This document shows, piece by piece, positions 26,614 through 36,507 of a stretch of DNA of 64,000 nt. The DNA is taken from NCBI RefSeq assembly GCF_034555375.1, contig NZ_CP140706.1, positions 1,355,001 to 1,419,000 on the forward strand, in the 5' to 3' direction. Each line of letters opens with the position of its first letter. Within the stretch, counting starts at the first letter, position 1. Under the pieces are notes generated by a model. That model made no database searches, was not told where the DNA came from, and worked only from the letters and a program-made list of their open reading frames with translations. The translations under genes were made by a program, and so were the position numbers. The stretch comes from Pseudomonas sp. B33.4 (GTDB lineage Bacteria > Pseudomonadota > Gammaproteobacteria > Pseudomonadales > Pseudomonadaceae).

Positions 26614-29099
26614 GATGATTTAGCTTTGTCGGCGGACTTCTCCAGATCGCCGACCATGCGCCTGATGCGATCAGCGAGTTTTTCCGAACTCATGCTTTCG
26701 CGCATGCGTTCCACCAGCAGCGGAAACCCTAGCGGTGTAGGACGTTTAACCTGATGCACGTCCAGTTTCATCTGGTTGATCCGCTCCAATGTCTGTTCCA
26801 GGCGACGAATATCCAGTTCTTCCCGCAGGACTTCTTCCCCGGCCTGCGCCAGCAACAGATTATCGGCGTCGTATTGTTTGAACACTTCGAAAAACAAGCC
26901 GCTGGACGCCTGCACCTGACGGGTGCTTTTTGGCGCACCGGGGTAGCCGGCGAAGACCAGCCCGGCAATCCGCGCGATTTCACGGAACCGGCGCAGGGCC
27001 AACTCGCCGGCATTCAAACTGGCCAAAACGTCCTCCAGTAAATCATCGGCATTGAAGAGATCGCTATTCAAATACTCGGCCCAGTCGATCGGCGTGGCGC
27101 TGAGCAATTCCAGGCCGTAATCGTTCACCGCGATGGAGAACGTTACGGGCTGGCGCTGACTGACGCGCCACGCCAGCAGACTCGCCAGGCCCAGATGCAC
27201 CTGCCTTCCGGCAAATGGATAGAGGAAAAGGTGCCAGCCTTCGCGGGATTTCAGCACCTCGGCCAACAGGTTTTCGGCGGTGGGCAAGCCGGACCAGCGC
27301 ATCTGGGTTTCCAGCAACGGGCGCAGCGCCTGCATTTCCGGGCCGACAAACTCACCTTGCGCGGCGGCACTGAAACGCCTGACCACCGCTTCCGCCAGTT
27401 CGCTCGACAGCGGCATCCGCCCGCCATTCCAGCGCGGTACGGCGGCTTTTTTCGCAGTACTGCGTTTGACGTAAGCCGTCATGTTTTCCACCCGTACCAG
27501 TTCCAGCAAACGTCCCGCAAACAGGAAACCGTCGCCCGGTTTGAGTCTGGCAATGAAGCCTTCCTCGACACTGCCCAGCTGTTTACCGCCGCCGCCCTTG
27601 CTCCAGAACTTAAGCTGGATACTGGCATCGCTGACGATGGTGCCAATGCTCATGCGATGACGCCGAGCCAATCGCGCATCGGGTACACGCCAGACGCCGT
27701 GCTCGTCCGGTTCAACCCGGCGATAGTCCGGATAGGCTGTCAGAGACATCCCGCCATGGCGTACGAAAGCCAGCGCCCAAGCCCAATCGGCGGGTGTCAG
27801 GTCACGATAAGCCCAGGCGCTGCGGACTTCTTCGTACAACTCATCGGGTAAAAATCCGCCACCGAGGGCCATGCTGACCAAATGCTGCACCAGTACATCC
27901 AGCGGTTTGTGCGGTGACAGGCGTGGTTCGATACGCCGTTGTTCGACGGCGTCACGGGCGGCAGCCGCCTCGAGCAATTCAAGGCTGTGCGTCGGCACCA
28001 GTGTCACTCGCGACGTGCGTCCCGGTGCATGACCGGAGCGTCCGGCGCGTTGCATCAAGCGTGCGATACCCTTGGCCGAGCCTATTTGCAATACGCGCTC
28101 GACCGGCAGGAAATCCACGCCCAGATCCAGGCTTGAGGTGCAAACCACGGCTTTCAGTTGCCCGTCCTTCAAGGCCTGCTCAACCCAGTCGCGCGTCTCG
28201 CGAGACAGTGAGCTGTGATGCAGAGCGATCAAGCCGGCCCAGTCCGGCCGAGCCTCCAGCAGTGCCTGATACCAGATTTCCGATTGCGCCCGGGTGTTGG
28301 TGAATACCAGGGTGCTGGCGCAAGCGTCGAGTTCGGTAACGACCTGCGGCAACATTTTCAGACCGATGTGCCCGGCCCAGGGAAAACGCTCGATGGCCGG
28401 TGGGAGGAGGGTGTCGACCTTCAGCGATTTTTCGCTCTGTCCCTGAATACTGATGCCGCCACCCTGCGGAATTAGCACCTGCTCGGCGTGGGATTGATTA
28501 CCGAGGGTGGCGGAGACGCCCCAGACAATCAGCCCCGGTTGCCAATGGCGCAGGTGGGCCAGGGCCAATTGCAGTTGCGCGCCGCGCTTGTTGCCCAGCA
28601 GTTCGTGCCACTCATCGACGACGATCATGCGCAAACTCGACAGCGCGACTTGTGCATCGGCGCGGGCCAGCAACAGCGTCAGGCTTTCCGGGGTGGTGAT
28701 CAGCGTGGTCGGCAGGCGTCGGCTCTGCCGAGCGCGTTCGCTGCTGCTGGTGTCACCGGTGCGCAGGCCGATGCTCCACGGGATCTGCAGGTCATCGACA
28801 GGTGCTTGCAAGGCGCGCGCGGTATCGGCGGCGAGGGCGCGCATGGGAGTGATCCACAGGACGGTCAGTGGTTCGGCCGGCGGTTTTCGTTTACGCGATG
28901 TTTCGATGGCAGGTGGCGAGCGGGCGAAGCGATTGAGCGCCGCAAACCACACCGCATAGGTTTTACCGGCGCCCGTGCTGGCGTGGAGCAGCCCGGACTC
29001 GCCGTTTTTTACCGCCGCCCACACCTGTTTCTGAAAGGCGAACGGCTTCCAGCCGCGGGCGCTGAACCAGGTTTTTGCGTGGTCGGGAGATTTCGCCAT
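26610..29099 (-). CDS. Ligase-associated Lhr-core-type DEXH helicase
   Basis: An 829-residue superfamily 2 ATP-dependent DNA helicase. Walker A is ASTGAGKT at about residues 41-48, the DEXH box is VVDEWHE, motif III is VSATLGN, and motif VI is MQRAGRSGH. The Lhr-core winged-helix and C-terminal domains fill the rest; the large Lhr C-terminal extension is missing, as expected for the short, ligase-associated form. In P. putida this Lhr-Core is a 3'-to-5' translocase encoded in a four-gene repair cluster. Here it is followed directly by pdeM, but its usual upstream partners, ligase and exonuclease, lie 4.6 kb away beyond a transporter operon. Confidence 0.9.
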   Translation of the reverse strand: MAKSPDHAKTWFSARGWKPFAFQKQVWAAVKNGESGLLHASTGAGKTYAVWFAALNRFARSPPAIETSRKRKPPAEPLTVLWITPMRALAADTARALQAPVDDLQIPWSIGLRTGDTSSSERARQSRRLPTTLITTPESLTLLLARADAQVALSSLRMIVVDEWHELLGNKRGAQLQLALAHLRHWQPGLIVWGVSATLGNQSHAEQVLIPQGGGISIQGQSEKSLKVDTLLPPAIERFPWAGHIGLKMLPQVVTELDACASTLVFTNTRAQSEIWYQALLEARPDWAGLIALHHSSLSRETRDWVEQALKDGQLKAVVCTSSLDLGVDFLPVERVLQIGSAKGIARLMQRAGRSGHAPGRTSRVTLVPTHSLELLEAAAARDAVEQRRIEPRLSPHKPLDVLVQHLVSMALGGGFLPDELYEEVRSAWAYRDLTPADWAWALAFVRHGGMSLTAYPDYRRVEPDEHGVWRVPDARLARRHRMSIGTIVSDASIQLKFWSKGGGGKQLGSVEEGFIARLKPGDGFLFAGRLLELVRVENMTAYVKRSTAKKAAVPRWNGGRMPLSSELAEAVVRRFSAAAQGEFVGPEMQALRPLLETQMRWSGLPTAENLLAEVLKSREGWHLFLYPFAGRQVHLGLASLLAWRVSQRQPVTFSIAVNDYGLELLSATPIDWAEYLNSDLFNADDLLEDVLASLNAGELALRRFREIARIAGLVFAGYPGAPKSTRQVQASSGLFFEVFKQYDADNLLLAQAGEEVLREELDIRRLEQTLERINQMKLDVHQVKRPTPLGFPLLVERMRESMSSEKLADRIRRMVGDLEKSADKAKSS

Positions 29100-29173
29100 G
29101 CGGGCTGCGCGCGCTCTGGAGGGGTTCTTCCAGTGACCACATCAGTTGGCGAAAGGTTTAATCTGGGTGACCG

Positions 29174-29265
29174 TGTAGGAGCTGCCGAAGGCTGCGATCT
29201 TTTGATCTTGATCTTGATCTCTATAAAACAAGATCAAAAGATCGCAGCCTTCGGCAGCTCCTACA
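29174..29265. repeat. REP pair with direct GATCTT repeats in the spacer
   Basis: Inverted arms TGTAGGAGCTGCCGAAGGCT and complement. The spacer contains TTTTGATCTTGATCTTGATC, a short tandem GATCTT run, giving an unusually long perfect palindrome. It marks the junction between the aot-like operon and the helicase gene. Confidence 0.9.
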
Positions 29266-29277
29266 GGGGAACGTGGG

Positions 29278-30042
29278 CTACTTGAGGTTACCGCTGAGGA
29301 ATTGCTTCAGGCGTTCGCTTTTCGGGTTGCCGAGCACATCCTCGGGGGCGCCTTCTTCTTCCACCAGACCTTGATGCAGGAACAACACCTGGCTGGAGAC
29401 TTTGCGGGCGAAACTCATTTCGTGAGTCACCATGATCATGGTCCGGCCTTCCTCGGCCAGCCCTTGAATCACCTTCAACACTTCCCCCACCAATTCTGGA
29501 TCGAGCGCCGAGGTCGGCTCATCGAACAGCATCACCTCCGGCTCCATCGCCAATGCCCGGGCAATCGCCACGCGCTGTTGCTGCCCGCCCGAAAGAAACG
29601 CCGGGTATTGATCCGCCACCCGCGCCGGCAAGCCGACCTTGTCCAGATAGCGCCGGGCGCGGTCGTCGGCTTCCTGTTTGCTGCAACCCAGCACCCGGCG
29701 CGGGGCCATGGTGATGTTTTCCAGCACGGTCATGTGGCTCCACAGATTGAAATGTTGGAACACCATCGCCAGCCGCGTGCGCAAACGTTGCAGTTCATCG
29801 GCGTCGGCGACGTGCATGCCGTGGCGGTCGGTGACCATGCGGATCGCCTGGCCATCAAGGCTCATGGCGCCGTCGTTGGGTTGTTCGAGAAAGTTGATGC
29901 AGCGCAAAAAGGTGCTTTTGCCCGAGCCACTGGCGCCGATCAGGCTGATCACGTCGCCGGTCTTGGCCTTGAGCGACACGCCTTTGAGCACTTGATGGTC
30001 GCCATAGCTTTTATGCAGGCCTTCAACGGTCAGTTTGTACAT
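29278..30042 (-). CDS. Basic amino acid ABC transporter ATP-binding protein (AotP/HisP-like)
   Basis: A 254-residue ABC ATPase of the polar amino acid family. Walker A is GASGSGKST at about residues 35-43, the signature is LSGGQQQR at about 153-160, Walker B is [12 protein letters not shown], and the switch His sits in MVTHEMSFA. The insert after Walker A ([17 protein letters not shown]) is typical of HisP/AotP-type subunits for arginine, ornithine, lysine or histidine. The start [14 protein letters not shown] at 30042 is the family N-terminus; the longer frame is leader. It is the last gene of the operon; in P. aeruginosa argR follows aotP, but no argR is present here. Confidence 0.9.
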   Translation of the reverse strand: MYKLTVEGLHKSYGDHQVLKGVSLKAKTGDVISLIGASGSGKSTFLRCINFLEQPNDGAMSLDGQAIRMVTDRHGMHVADADELQRLRTRLAMVFQHFNLWSHMTVLENITMAPRRVLGCSKQEADDRARRYLDKVGLPARVADQYPAFLSGGQQQRVAIARALAMEPEVMLFDEPTSALDPELVGEVLKVIQGLAEEGRTMIMVTHEMSFARKVSSQVLFLHQGLVEEEGAPEDVLGNPKSERLKQFLSGNLK

Positions 30043-30055
30043 GGGACGAGCATCC

Positions 30056-31174
30056 TCAAGGCGAAAGTAAGTAGCCGCTGCGATAGGCTTCAGCGCCCGC
30101 GACATGGGCGATAACCATGCCGGCAGTGGCCATGCGGCGCAGCGAGCGGGCGTACATCACGCCGGCGCTGGTGCAATGAATAGGGGTGATCCGGTCGTTG
30201 ATCGGGTCGATGATTTCGGCGATCTGTTGCCCGGCTTGCAGGTATTGCCCCGCCGTGGCGGTGTATACCAGCAAGCCGCCGACCGGCGTAGTCACCGGTT
30301 CCACACCCGCCAGTGGCGTGGCGGGGTACGGCAACGGCGGCTGCGGTTTGGTTTCGCCGACGATCGCATCGGACTGGATCAGATAATCGATCAGCGCCTG
30401 GCAGTCGCGGCTGGCCAGCGGATGGGTGACGTCACCCTGACCGCGCAACTCGACGGTCACCGAGAAACTGCCCAGCGGAATCTCGAAGTGTTCGCCGAAG
30501 CGCTCTTTCAATTGCCACCACAGCAACGTGAAGCATTCATCGAACGACTGACCGCCGGAATCGGTGGCCAGCAGGCTCGCCTGCGCTTCGATGTAGCGCG
30601 CCAGCGGCTCAACCTGCGGCCACGCTTCGGGCGTGGTGTAGAGGTGCACCACCGACTCGAAGTCGCAGTGCAAGTCGAGCACCATGTCGGCATCGCAGGC
30701 CAGCCGTTGCAGGGTCAGACGCTGGGATTGCAGTTGCGTGCTGGCGGTCTGGCGGGCGAGGGCGTTGCGCAGGTGCGTGCGGATCAATTCGAGGTTGTGC
30801 TGCGGATCGTCGTTCAGCTTGCCTTCGATGGCATTGCCGATTTCTTCACTGAGGTCGACGAACCAGCGGTTGAAGTTCTGCCCGCTCTCCAGTTCGTAGC
30901 GGCCCAGCGGCACGTCCATCAGCACTTGTTCGAGGCCGACCGGGTTGGCCACCGGCACCAGCACGATTTGGCTGCGCAGGCGGCCAGCGGCTTCGAGCTC
31001 GGCCAGACGCTGCTTGAGGTGCCAGGCAACGAGCATGCCTGGCAGTTCGTCGGCATGCAGCGAGGACTGAATGTAGACCTTGCCCTTGGCCTGCTCCGGG
31101 CCGAAGTGGAAGCTGTGGATCTGCCGTGCGGTCCCCGGCAGCGGGGCCAGCAAGTCATGGATCAGGTGGCGCAT
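30056..31174 (-). CDS. AstE/AspA-type zinc deacylase-like protein (AotO-like)
   Basis: A 372-residue protein of the succinylglutamate desuccinylase/aspartoacylase (M14-like) family. The zinc-binding HxxE is in SLHADELPG at about residues 38-46; a third ligand His is likely in [10 protein letters not shown] at about 165-174, with QNFNRWF between. A C-terminal domain with [14 protein letters not shown] may be a lipoyl-like beta fold as in related enzymes. It lies inside the amino acid transport operon, the position of aotO in the P. aeruginosa aotJQMOP operon. Its substrate is unknown; an acylated amino acid delivered by the transporter is a reasonable guess. Confidence 0.82.
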   Translation of the reverse strand: MRHLIHDLLAPLPGTARQIHSFHFGPEQAKGKVYIQSSLHADELPGMLVAWHLKQRLAELEAAGRLRSQIVLVPVANPVGLEQVLMDVPLGRYELESGQNFNRWFVDLSEEIGNAIEGKLNDDPQHNLELIRTHLRNALARQTASTQLQSQRLTLQRLACDADMVLDLHCDFESVVHLYTTPEAWPQVEPLARYIEAQASLLATDSGGQSFDECFTLLWWQLKERFGEHFEIPLGSFSVTVELRGQGDVTHPLASRDCQALIDYLIQSDAIVGETKPQPPLPYPATPLAGVEPVTTPVGGLLVYTATAGQYLQAGQQIAEIIDPINDRITPIHCTSAGVMYARSLRRMATAGMVIAHVAGAEAYRSGYLLSP

Positions 31175-31202
31175 TTTTTATCTCTTTATTCCTGAGCTGG
31201 GC

Positions 31203-31913
31203 CTAGTGAGTCGGGCCGAGGAAGGCCAGCCATCGGCGTTCGGCAAGGCGGAACAGGCCGACCAGCGCAAAGGTAATGGTCAGGTAGATCAGCGCGGCGA
31301 TGCCGAACGACTGAAAGGTCAGGAAGGTCGCCGAGTTGGCGTCCCGGGCGACTTTCAGGATATCGGGAATGGTCGCGGTGAAGGCCACGGTGGTCGAGTG
31401 CAGCATCAGGATCACTTCATTGCTGTAATACGGCAACGAACGGCGCAGCGCCGACGGCATGATCACGTAGGCATACAGCTTCCAACCGGTCAGACCGTAG
31501 GCCTTGGCCGCTTCGACTTCGCCGTGGTTCATGCTGCGAATCGCCCCGGCAAAAATCTCCGTGGTGTAAGCGCAGGTGTTCAGGGCAAAGGCGAGGATCG
31601 TGCAGTTCATCGCATCGCGAAAGAAACTGTCGAGCAACGGCTGCGCGCGCACGGCGGCGAGGCTGTAAATGCCGGTGTAGCAAATCAGCAACTGGATATA
31701 CAGCGGCGTGCCACGGAACAGGTAGGTGTAAAACTGCACCGGCCAGCGAATGTAGAAGTGCGGCGAAACTCGCGCAATCGACAACGGAATCGACACCAGA
31801 AAACCGATGAAGATCGAGGCGCTGAGCAGCCACAGCGTCATCGCCAGCCCGGTGATGTTCTGGCCGTCGGTATAAAGGAAGGCGCGCCAGTATTCCTGCA
31901 GGAGTTCGATCAT
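31203..31913 (-). CDS. Basic amino acid ABC transporter permease (AotM/HisM-like)
   Basis: A 236-residue inner-membrane permease of the His/Glu/Gln/Arg/opine family. It has about five hydrophobic helices and the cytoplasmic EAA loop, seen as GEVEAAKAYGLTGWKLYAYV at about residues 128-147. The N-terminal segment FRGTPLYIQLLICYTGIY is typical of HisM/AotM. Its start codon overlaps the stop of the preceding permease by four bases (31910-31913), so the two are coupled and probably form a heterodimer in the membrane. Confidence 0.9.
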   Translation of the reverse strand: MIELLQEYWRAFLYTDGQNITGLAMTLWLLSASIFIGFLVSIPLSIARVSPHFYIRWPVQFYTYLFRGTPLYIQLLICYTGIYSLAAVRAQPLLDSFFRDAMNCTILAFALNTCAYTTEIFAGAIRSMNHGEVEAAKAYGLTGWKLYAYVIMPSALRRSLPYYSNEVILMLHSTTVAFTATIPDILKVARDANSATFLTFQSFGIAALIYLTITFALVGLFRLAERRWLAFLGPTH

Positions 31914-32638
31914 CGTACGGCCTCCCGGGCACCGGCGGCGTAGCGGCGTTCGAGCCAGCGCAGGATGAAGTTGGAAGCACTGGTGATCAGCAGATAGATC
32001 AACGCGGCGAGAACCAGGAAGTAGAACAGTTGATAAGTGCTTTTACCGGCGTCCTGTGCAGCTTTGACCAGGTCGGCAAGGCCGATGATCGACACCAGTG
32101 CGGTGGCCTTGAGCATCACCATCCAGTTGTTACCAATGCCCGGCAGGGCGAAGCGCATCATTTGCGGGAACACCACGTAGCGAAAGCGCTGGCCGCGTTT
32201 GAGGCCATACGCGGTGGCGGCTTCAACCTGACCGCGCGGCACGGCGAGAATCGCGCCACGGAAAGTTTCGGTGAAATACGCGCCATAGATGAAGCCCAGG
32301 GTCAGCACCCCGGCGCTGAATGGGTTGATCTCGATGTATTCCCATTCCATGTAGTCAGTCAGGGACGTTAGCCAGGTTTGCAGGCTGTAGAAAATCAGCA
32401 GCATCAGCACCAGATCCGGCACGCCGCGAATCAGCGTGGTGTAGAGCTGGGCAGGCAGGCGTACCAGTTTGACTTTTGACAGCTTGGCACTGGCGCCGAG
32501 CAGGCCGAGCAAAACGGCCACCAGCAGCGACAACGCCGATAATTTGATGGTCATCCAGGTGCCTTCCAACAGCAACGGGCCAAAGCCCTTGAGGCTGAAG
32601 GCTGCGAGCCCCAGATTTTGTAAGAGGTTTTCAAACAT
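31910..32638 (-). CDS. Basic amino acid ABC transporter permease (AotQ/HisQ-like)
   Basis: A 242-residue permease paired with the next gene. The N-terminus GFGPLLLEGTWMTIKLSALS, TLIRGVPDLVLMLLIFYSLQ at about residues 67-86, and the EAA loop GQVEAATAYGLKRGQRFRYV at about 135-154 are characteristic of HisQ/AotQ. Start ATG 32638 (MFENLLQNLGLAAF). It is separated from the binding-protein gene by 56 bases that hold a strong hairpin, a common way to make less permease than binding protein. Confidence 0.9.
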   Translation of the reverse strand: MFENLLQNLGLAAFSLKGFGPLLLEGTWMTIKLSALSLLVAVLLGLLGASAKLSKVKLVRLPAQLYTTLIRGVPDLVLMLLIFYSLQTWLTSLTDYMEWEYIEINPFSAGVLTLGFIYGAYFTETFRGAILAVPRGQVEAATAYGLKRGQRFRYVVFPQMMRFALPGIGNNWMVMLKATALVSIIGLADLVKAAQDAGKSTYQLFYFLVLAALIYLLITSASNFILRWLERRYAAGAREAVR

Positions 32639-32665
32639 AAATCAGCAACCTGAGCGGATGGAAAA

Positions 32666-32688
32666 GGCGCCCATCGAGGATGGGCGCC
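32666..32688 (-). terminator. Attenuating hairpin between binding-protein and permease genes
   Basis: A perfect 10-base-pair stem, GGCGCCCATC and GATGGGCGCC, around a three-base loop, followed on the minus strand only by a short CTTTTCC run. It looks like a partial terminator or 3' stabiliser that keeps the binding-protein mRNA more abundant than the downstream genes. Confidence 0.7.
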
Positions 32689-32694
32689 GGGGCA

Positions 32695-33477
32695 TTATTT
32701 GCCGCTGTACAGATTCAGATCGCCAAAGTGTTTCTTTTGAATCTCGGCGTATTTGCCGTCATCGTGTAACGCTTTGATACCTTTATCTAAAAGCGCTTTC
32801 AGCTCAGTGTTACCTTTCTTAATACCGACAGCGGTTTTGGCTGGCAGCAATTCGCTGTCGACTGGCTTGCTGACGTCATAGTCGGCGCCCTGTGGCGACT
32901 TCAAAAAGCCCAGTTCGGCTTGCAGCATGTCCTGGATACCGGCGTCGAGACGGCCGGAGGTCAGGTCGGAATACACCTGATCCTGGTTCTGATAGGCCTG
33001 GGTTTTCACGCCAGCCTTGTCCAGCACGGCTTTGGCGTAGGCTTCCTGAATGGTGCCCTGCTCGTAGCCGACGGTTTTGCCCTTGAGGGACGCGACGTCG
33101 GCGGTGATACCGGAACCTTTCTTGAACACATAAGCGGTCGGGCCGGAGAACAGTTCGCTGGAGAAGTCGATGACTTTTTCGCGGGCCGGGGTCACGGTCA
33201 TCGACGAGATCACACCATCGAATTTGTTGGCCTTGAGGCCCGGGATCATGCCGTCGAAGTCACTTTCGACCCACTTGCACTTGACCTTCAGTTCGGCGCA
33301 GATCGCGTTGCCCAGATCGATGTCGAAGCCCACCAGGCTGCCGTCGGCCGCTTTCGACTCAAACGGTGCGTACGAAGGGTCAACGCCAAAGCGCAGCTCT
33401 TTGTATTCCTTGGCCAGCGCGGAGCCAGCGGCCATGCACAACGCCAGTGCAGAAAGGGTCAGCAATGCTTTTTTCAT
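32695..33477 (-). CDS. Periplasmic basic amino acid-binding protein (AotJ/ArgT/HisJ-like)
   Basis: A 260-residue solute-binding protein with a signal peptide (MKKALLTLSALALCMAAGSALA, cleavage about residue 22). Family 3 binding-protein features are clear: LRFGVDPSYAPFESK, LVGFDIDLGNAICAEL with the solute-binding signature, and SSMTVTPAREKVIDFS. Acidic and aromatic residues at the pocket positions fit a cationic amino acid such as arginine, ornithine, lysine or histidine; the precise ligand cannot be read. It is the first gene of the operon. The stem-loop downstream and the REP upstream of the helicase bracket the transport unit. Confidence 0.88.
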   Translation of the reverse strand: MKKALLTLSALALCMAAGSALAKEYKELRFGVDPSYAPFESKAADGSLVGFDIDLGNAICAELKVKCKWVESDFDGMIPGLKANKFDGVISSMTVTPAREKVIDFSSELFSGPTAYVFKKGSGITADVASLKGKTVGYEQGTIQEAYAKAVLDKAGVKTQAYQNQDQVYSDLTSGRLDAGIQDMLQAELGFLKSPQGADYDVSKPVDSELLPAKTAVGIKKGNTELKALLDKGIKALHDDGKYAEIQKKHFGDLNLYSGK

Positions 33478-33711
33478 TATTCAATCCCTAAGAACCAATA
33501 TGAGCGCTTGTGGCGCAGAATTATTGTTACTGGAACGCGTACGACCTATAGAAAGTAGCAATTTCCGAACCAGAGTCCCGAACAAGTGTTTTAAAAGGTT
33601 GAGCGGGGAAGGGCGAGGGCGATTGAATGCCCGGAAATGGGCATCGCAGAAAGCATGCACTGATTTGAAGCCGATCGATCAAATGATCGATTGATGTCCC
33701 GGGAAAAGGGG

Positions 33712-35400
33712 TCAGGCCAGCAGATCCTGCAAAGTGGCCAAGCTATCCGCTTCATCCACGGTCTTGTCCTGCCGCCAGCGCAGCATCCGCGGAAAACGCA
33801 CGGCAATCCCGCTCTTGTGTCGGCGTGACAGGGCAATACCTTCGAAGCCCAGTTCAAACACCAGACTCGGCTTCACACTGCTCACCGGGCCAAACTTCTC
33901 CACCGTGGTCTTGCGCACAATGCTGTCGACCTGACGCATTTCCTCATCGGTCAGCCCCGAATACGCCTTGGCAAACGGCACCAGCGCGCGCTGACTCGAA
34001 TCGGGCGGGCCGTCCCACACGGCAAAGGTGTAATCGCTGTACAGACTGGCCCGCCGGCCATGCCCGCGCTGCGCGTAAATCAGCACCGCATCAACGCTGA
34101 ACGGATCGACTTTCCACTTCCACCAAACGCCCATGTCCTTGGTTCGCCCCACGCCATACAGCGAATCCCGCGCCTTGAGCATCATTCCCTCGACACCCAG
34201 TCGCCGCGAAGACTCGCGTTGGCGGGCGAGGTCCAGCCAATCAGTGCCGGTCAGCACCGGTGAGGCCAGCAGCACCGGGCTGTTGCAGCGGGCAATCACC
34301 GCTTCCAGTTGCGCCCGACGTTTCGCTTGCGGCTGGTTGCGCCAGTCTTCGCCCTGCCATTCCAGCAAATCGTAGGCGAGCACCACCACCGGGACGTCTT
34401 CGAGGATTTTCTTGTCGAGAGTCTTGCGGCCGATGCGTTGTTGCAGCAGGGCGAACGGCTGCACCGCCGGTGGTTCGGTCGATTGCGGATCAAAGGCGTC
34501 TTCGGTGCTCGGATGGGTGCTTTTCCACACGACGATTTCGCCGTCAATCACCGTACCGTCGGGCAGGCCGTGCACCAGCACTTCCAGTTCGGGAAAACGC
34601 TCGGTCACCAATTCCTCGCCCCGCGACCAGATCCACAGCCGCCCCTCACGCTTGACCACTTGCGCGCGGATGCCATCCCATTTCCATTCAATCTGCCAAT
34701 CGCTGGCCGGGCCGATCAGGGCTTCGAATTCTTCCACCGGTTGCGACAAGGCATGGGCGAGGAAGAACGGGTACGGTTGGCCGCCACGCTGGGCATGTTC
34801 ATCGCTGGATTCAGGGGCGATCAGTTTCAGGTAGCTGGCGGCGCTCGGCCGGTTCGACAGATCGGTGTAACCCACCAAACGCTGCGCCACGCGTTTGCTG
34901 TCCAGCCCGGCCATCGATGCCAAGGCGCGGGTGACCAGCAGTTTCGACACGCCGACGCGGAAACTGCCGGTGATCAATTTGATGCACAGCATCAGGCTTG
35001 ATCGATCCAGTTGCGCCCACAGGGCCGGCAGTTGTCGGCTTAAGAACTCCGGGGTTTCACCACGCAGCGGCAGCAGTTTTTCTTCGATCCATTCGGCGAG
35101 GCCGGCGTTGGAGCTGTACGGGTTTTCGGCGAGCACCAGTGAAATGGTTTCCGCCAGGTCGCCGACTGCTTGATAGCTTTCCTCGAACAGCCACGGTTCC
35201 AGGCCGGAGACCTCGACGGCGAGTTCGCGCAGGATTCTCACCGGCACCAGTTGCCGGGGCCGGCCACCGGACAGGAAGTACACGGCCCACGCAGCGTCAT
35301 GCGGTTCGGCCTGGGCGAAGTACGTCTGCATCGCCGCCAGTTTGGCGTTGCTCGACGTGGTCGCATCGAGTTCGGCATATAACTCGGCAAATGCTTTCAT
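33712..35400 (-). CDS. Ligase-associated ATP-dependent DNA ligase
   Basis: A 562-residue ATP-dependent DNA ligase. The N-terminal DNA-binding domain spans about 1-200 (KLITGSFRVGVSKLLVTRAL at about 142-161). The adenylation site follows as EWKWDGIRAQ with the nucleophile Lys at about residue 247, then GEIVVW, EGMMLKARDS (motif IV region), and WWKWKVDP (motif V) with the OB domain after it. This is the bacterial ligase whose genes travel with an exonuclease, an Lhr-core helicase and PdeM. Its start overlaps the exonuclease stop (ATGA). In other pseudomonads I recall the helicase gene following directly; here the aot-like operon intervenes. Confidence 0.92.
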   Translation of the reverse strand: MKAFAELYAELDATTSSNAKLAAMQTYFAQAEPHDAAWAVYFLSGGRPRQLVPVRILRELAVEVSGLEPWLFEESYQAVGDLAETISLVLAENPYSSNAGLAEWIEEKLLPLRGETPEFLSRQLPALWAQLDRSSLMLCIKLITGSFRVGVSKLLVTRALASMAGLDSKRVAQRLVGYTDLSNRPSAASYLKLIAPESSDEHAQRGGQPYPFFLAHALSQPVEEFEALIGPASDWQIEWKWDGIRAQVVKREGRLWIWSRGEELVTERFPELEVLVHGLPDGTVIDGEIVVWKSTHPSTEDAFDPQSTEPPAVQPFALLQQRIGRKTLDKKILEDVPVVVLAYDLLEWQGEDWRNQPQAKRRAQLEAVIARCNSPVLLASPVLTGTDWLDLARQRESSRRLGVEGMMLKARDSLYGVGRTKDMGVWWKWKVDPFSVDAVLIYAQRGHGRRASLYSDYTFAVWDGPPDSSQRALVPFAKAYSGLTDEEMRQVDSIVRKTTVEKFGPVSSVKPSLVFELGFEGIALSRRHKSGIAVRFPRMLRWRQDKTVDEADSLATLQDLLA

Positions 35401-36431
35401 GCGGGCATCTCGGCGATGGTCGGTTCGGTGGCGATGTTTTCTTCTTCGTCATCGCCGTATTCAGTGTTGAAACCTTGGGCATCCAGGCCTTTTTCACGCA
35501 GATGCCGCACCAGCACGCCGATCGAGCCGTGGGTGACCATCACCCGTTCCGCACCGGTCTGTCCGATGGCCCACAACAGGCCGGGCCAATCGGCGTGATC
35601 CGAAAGCACGAAACCACGATCGACACCGCGCCGCCGCCGCGTGCCACGCAAACGCATCCAGCCGCTGGCAAACGCATCGCTGTAATCGCCGAAGCGGCGC
35701 ATCCAGTTGCTGCCTCCCGCCGAGGGTGGGGCGATGACCAGGGCCTGGCGCATGATCGGGTCGCTTTTTTTCACGTCGCCGGCGTAGATCGTCGGCGGCA
35801 GGTACACGCCAGCCTCGCGGTAGACCCGATTCAGCGGCTCGACCGCGCCGTGGCTGAGGATCGGGCCGAGGGTTTCATCGATACCGTGGAGAATCCGCTG
35901 AGCCTTGCCGAACGAGTAGCAGAACAACACGCTGGCCTTGCCGGCCGCGATGTTCGCGGCCCACCACTGGTTGATCTCGCCGAACACCTGCGCCTGTGGC
36001 TGCCAGCGGTAAATCGGCAGGCCGAAGGTCGATTCGGTGATGAAGGTGTGGCAGCGCACCGGTTCGAACGGGGCACAAGTGCCGTCCGGTTCGATCTTGT
36101 AATCGCCCGATGCGACCCAGACTTCACCGCCGTATTCGAGGCGTACTTGAGCCGAGCCGAGCACGTGGCCGGCGGGGTGAAAACTCAAGGTGACGCCGTG
36201 GTGCGCCAGGCGCTGGCCGTAGGCGAGGGTTTGCAGGTTGATGTCCTGACCCAGGCGCGCACGCAGAATCCCTTCGCTGGCGCTGCTGGCGAGGTAATGC
36301 TGGTTGCCAGTGCGAGCGTGATCGCCGTGGGCGTGAGTAATGACCGAGCGCTCGACGGGGCGCCAAGGATCGATATAAAAGTCACCCGCAGGGCAATACA
36401 AACCTTCGGGACGCGCGATAACAAGGTCCAT
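35397..36431 (-). CDS. Ligase-associated metallo-beta-lactamase exonuclease
   Basis: A 344-residue beta-CASP/metallo-beta-lactamase nuclease of the ligase-associated set. The metal site is THAHGDHARTG at about residues 33-43, followed by HPAGHVLGSAQ (about 82-92), ASGDYK (about 107-112), and LSDHADWPG near residue 273. The P. putida homologue, Exo, trims single-stranded DNA and is thought to prepare ends for the ligase. It is the first gene of its unit, coupled by ATGA overlap to the ligase. No LexA box is visible upstream. Confidence 0.9.
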   Translation of the reverse strand: MDLVIARPEGLYCPAGDFYIDPWRPVERSVITHAHGDHARTGNQHYLASSASEGILRARLGQDINLQTLAYGQRLAHHGVTLSFHPAGHVLGSAQVRLEYGGEVWVASGDYKIEPDGTCAPFEPVRCHTFITESTFGLPIYRWQPQAQVFGEINQWWAANIAAGKASVLFCYSFGKAQRILHGIDETLGPILSHGAVEPLNRVYREAGVYLPPTIYAGDVKKSDPIMRQALVIAPPSAGGSNWMRRFGDYSDAFASGWMRLRGTRRRRGVDRGFVLSDHADWPGLLWAIGQTGAERVMVTHGSIGVLVRHLREKGLDAQGFNTEYGDDEEENIATEPTIAEMPA

Positions 36432-36507
36432 GTCGTTACCAGGAATGGGGGGCTTGTTAGCTATGAGGCTGGCGCGTGTCTGGAAGTTCTATCGACTTTG
36501 AAAAGCC

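Noticed and set aside
29174..33700. Mobile-element ends around the transporter operon
   Set aside because: A REP pair lies at one edge, but no terminal repeats, target duplications or transposase are visible at the junctions.
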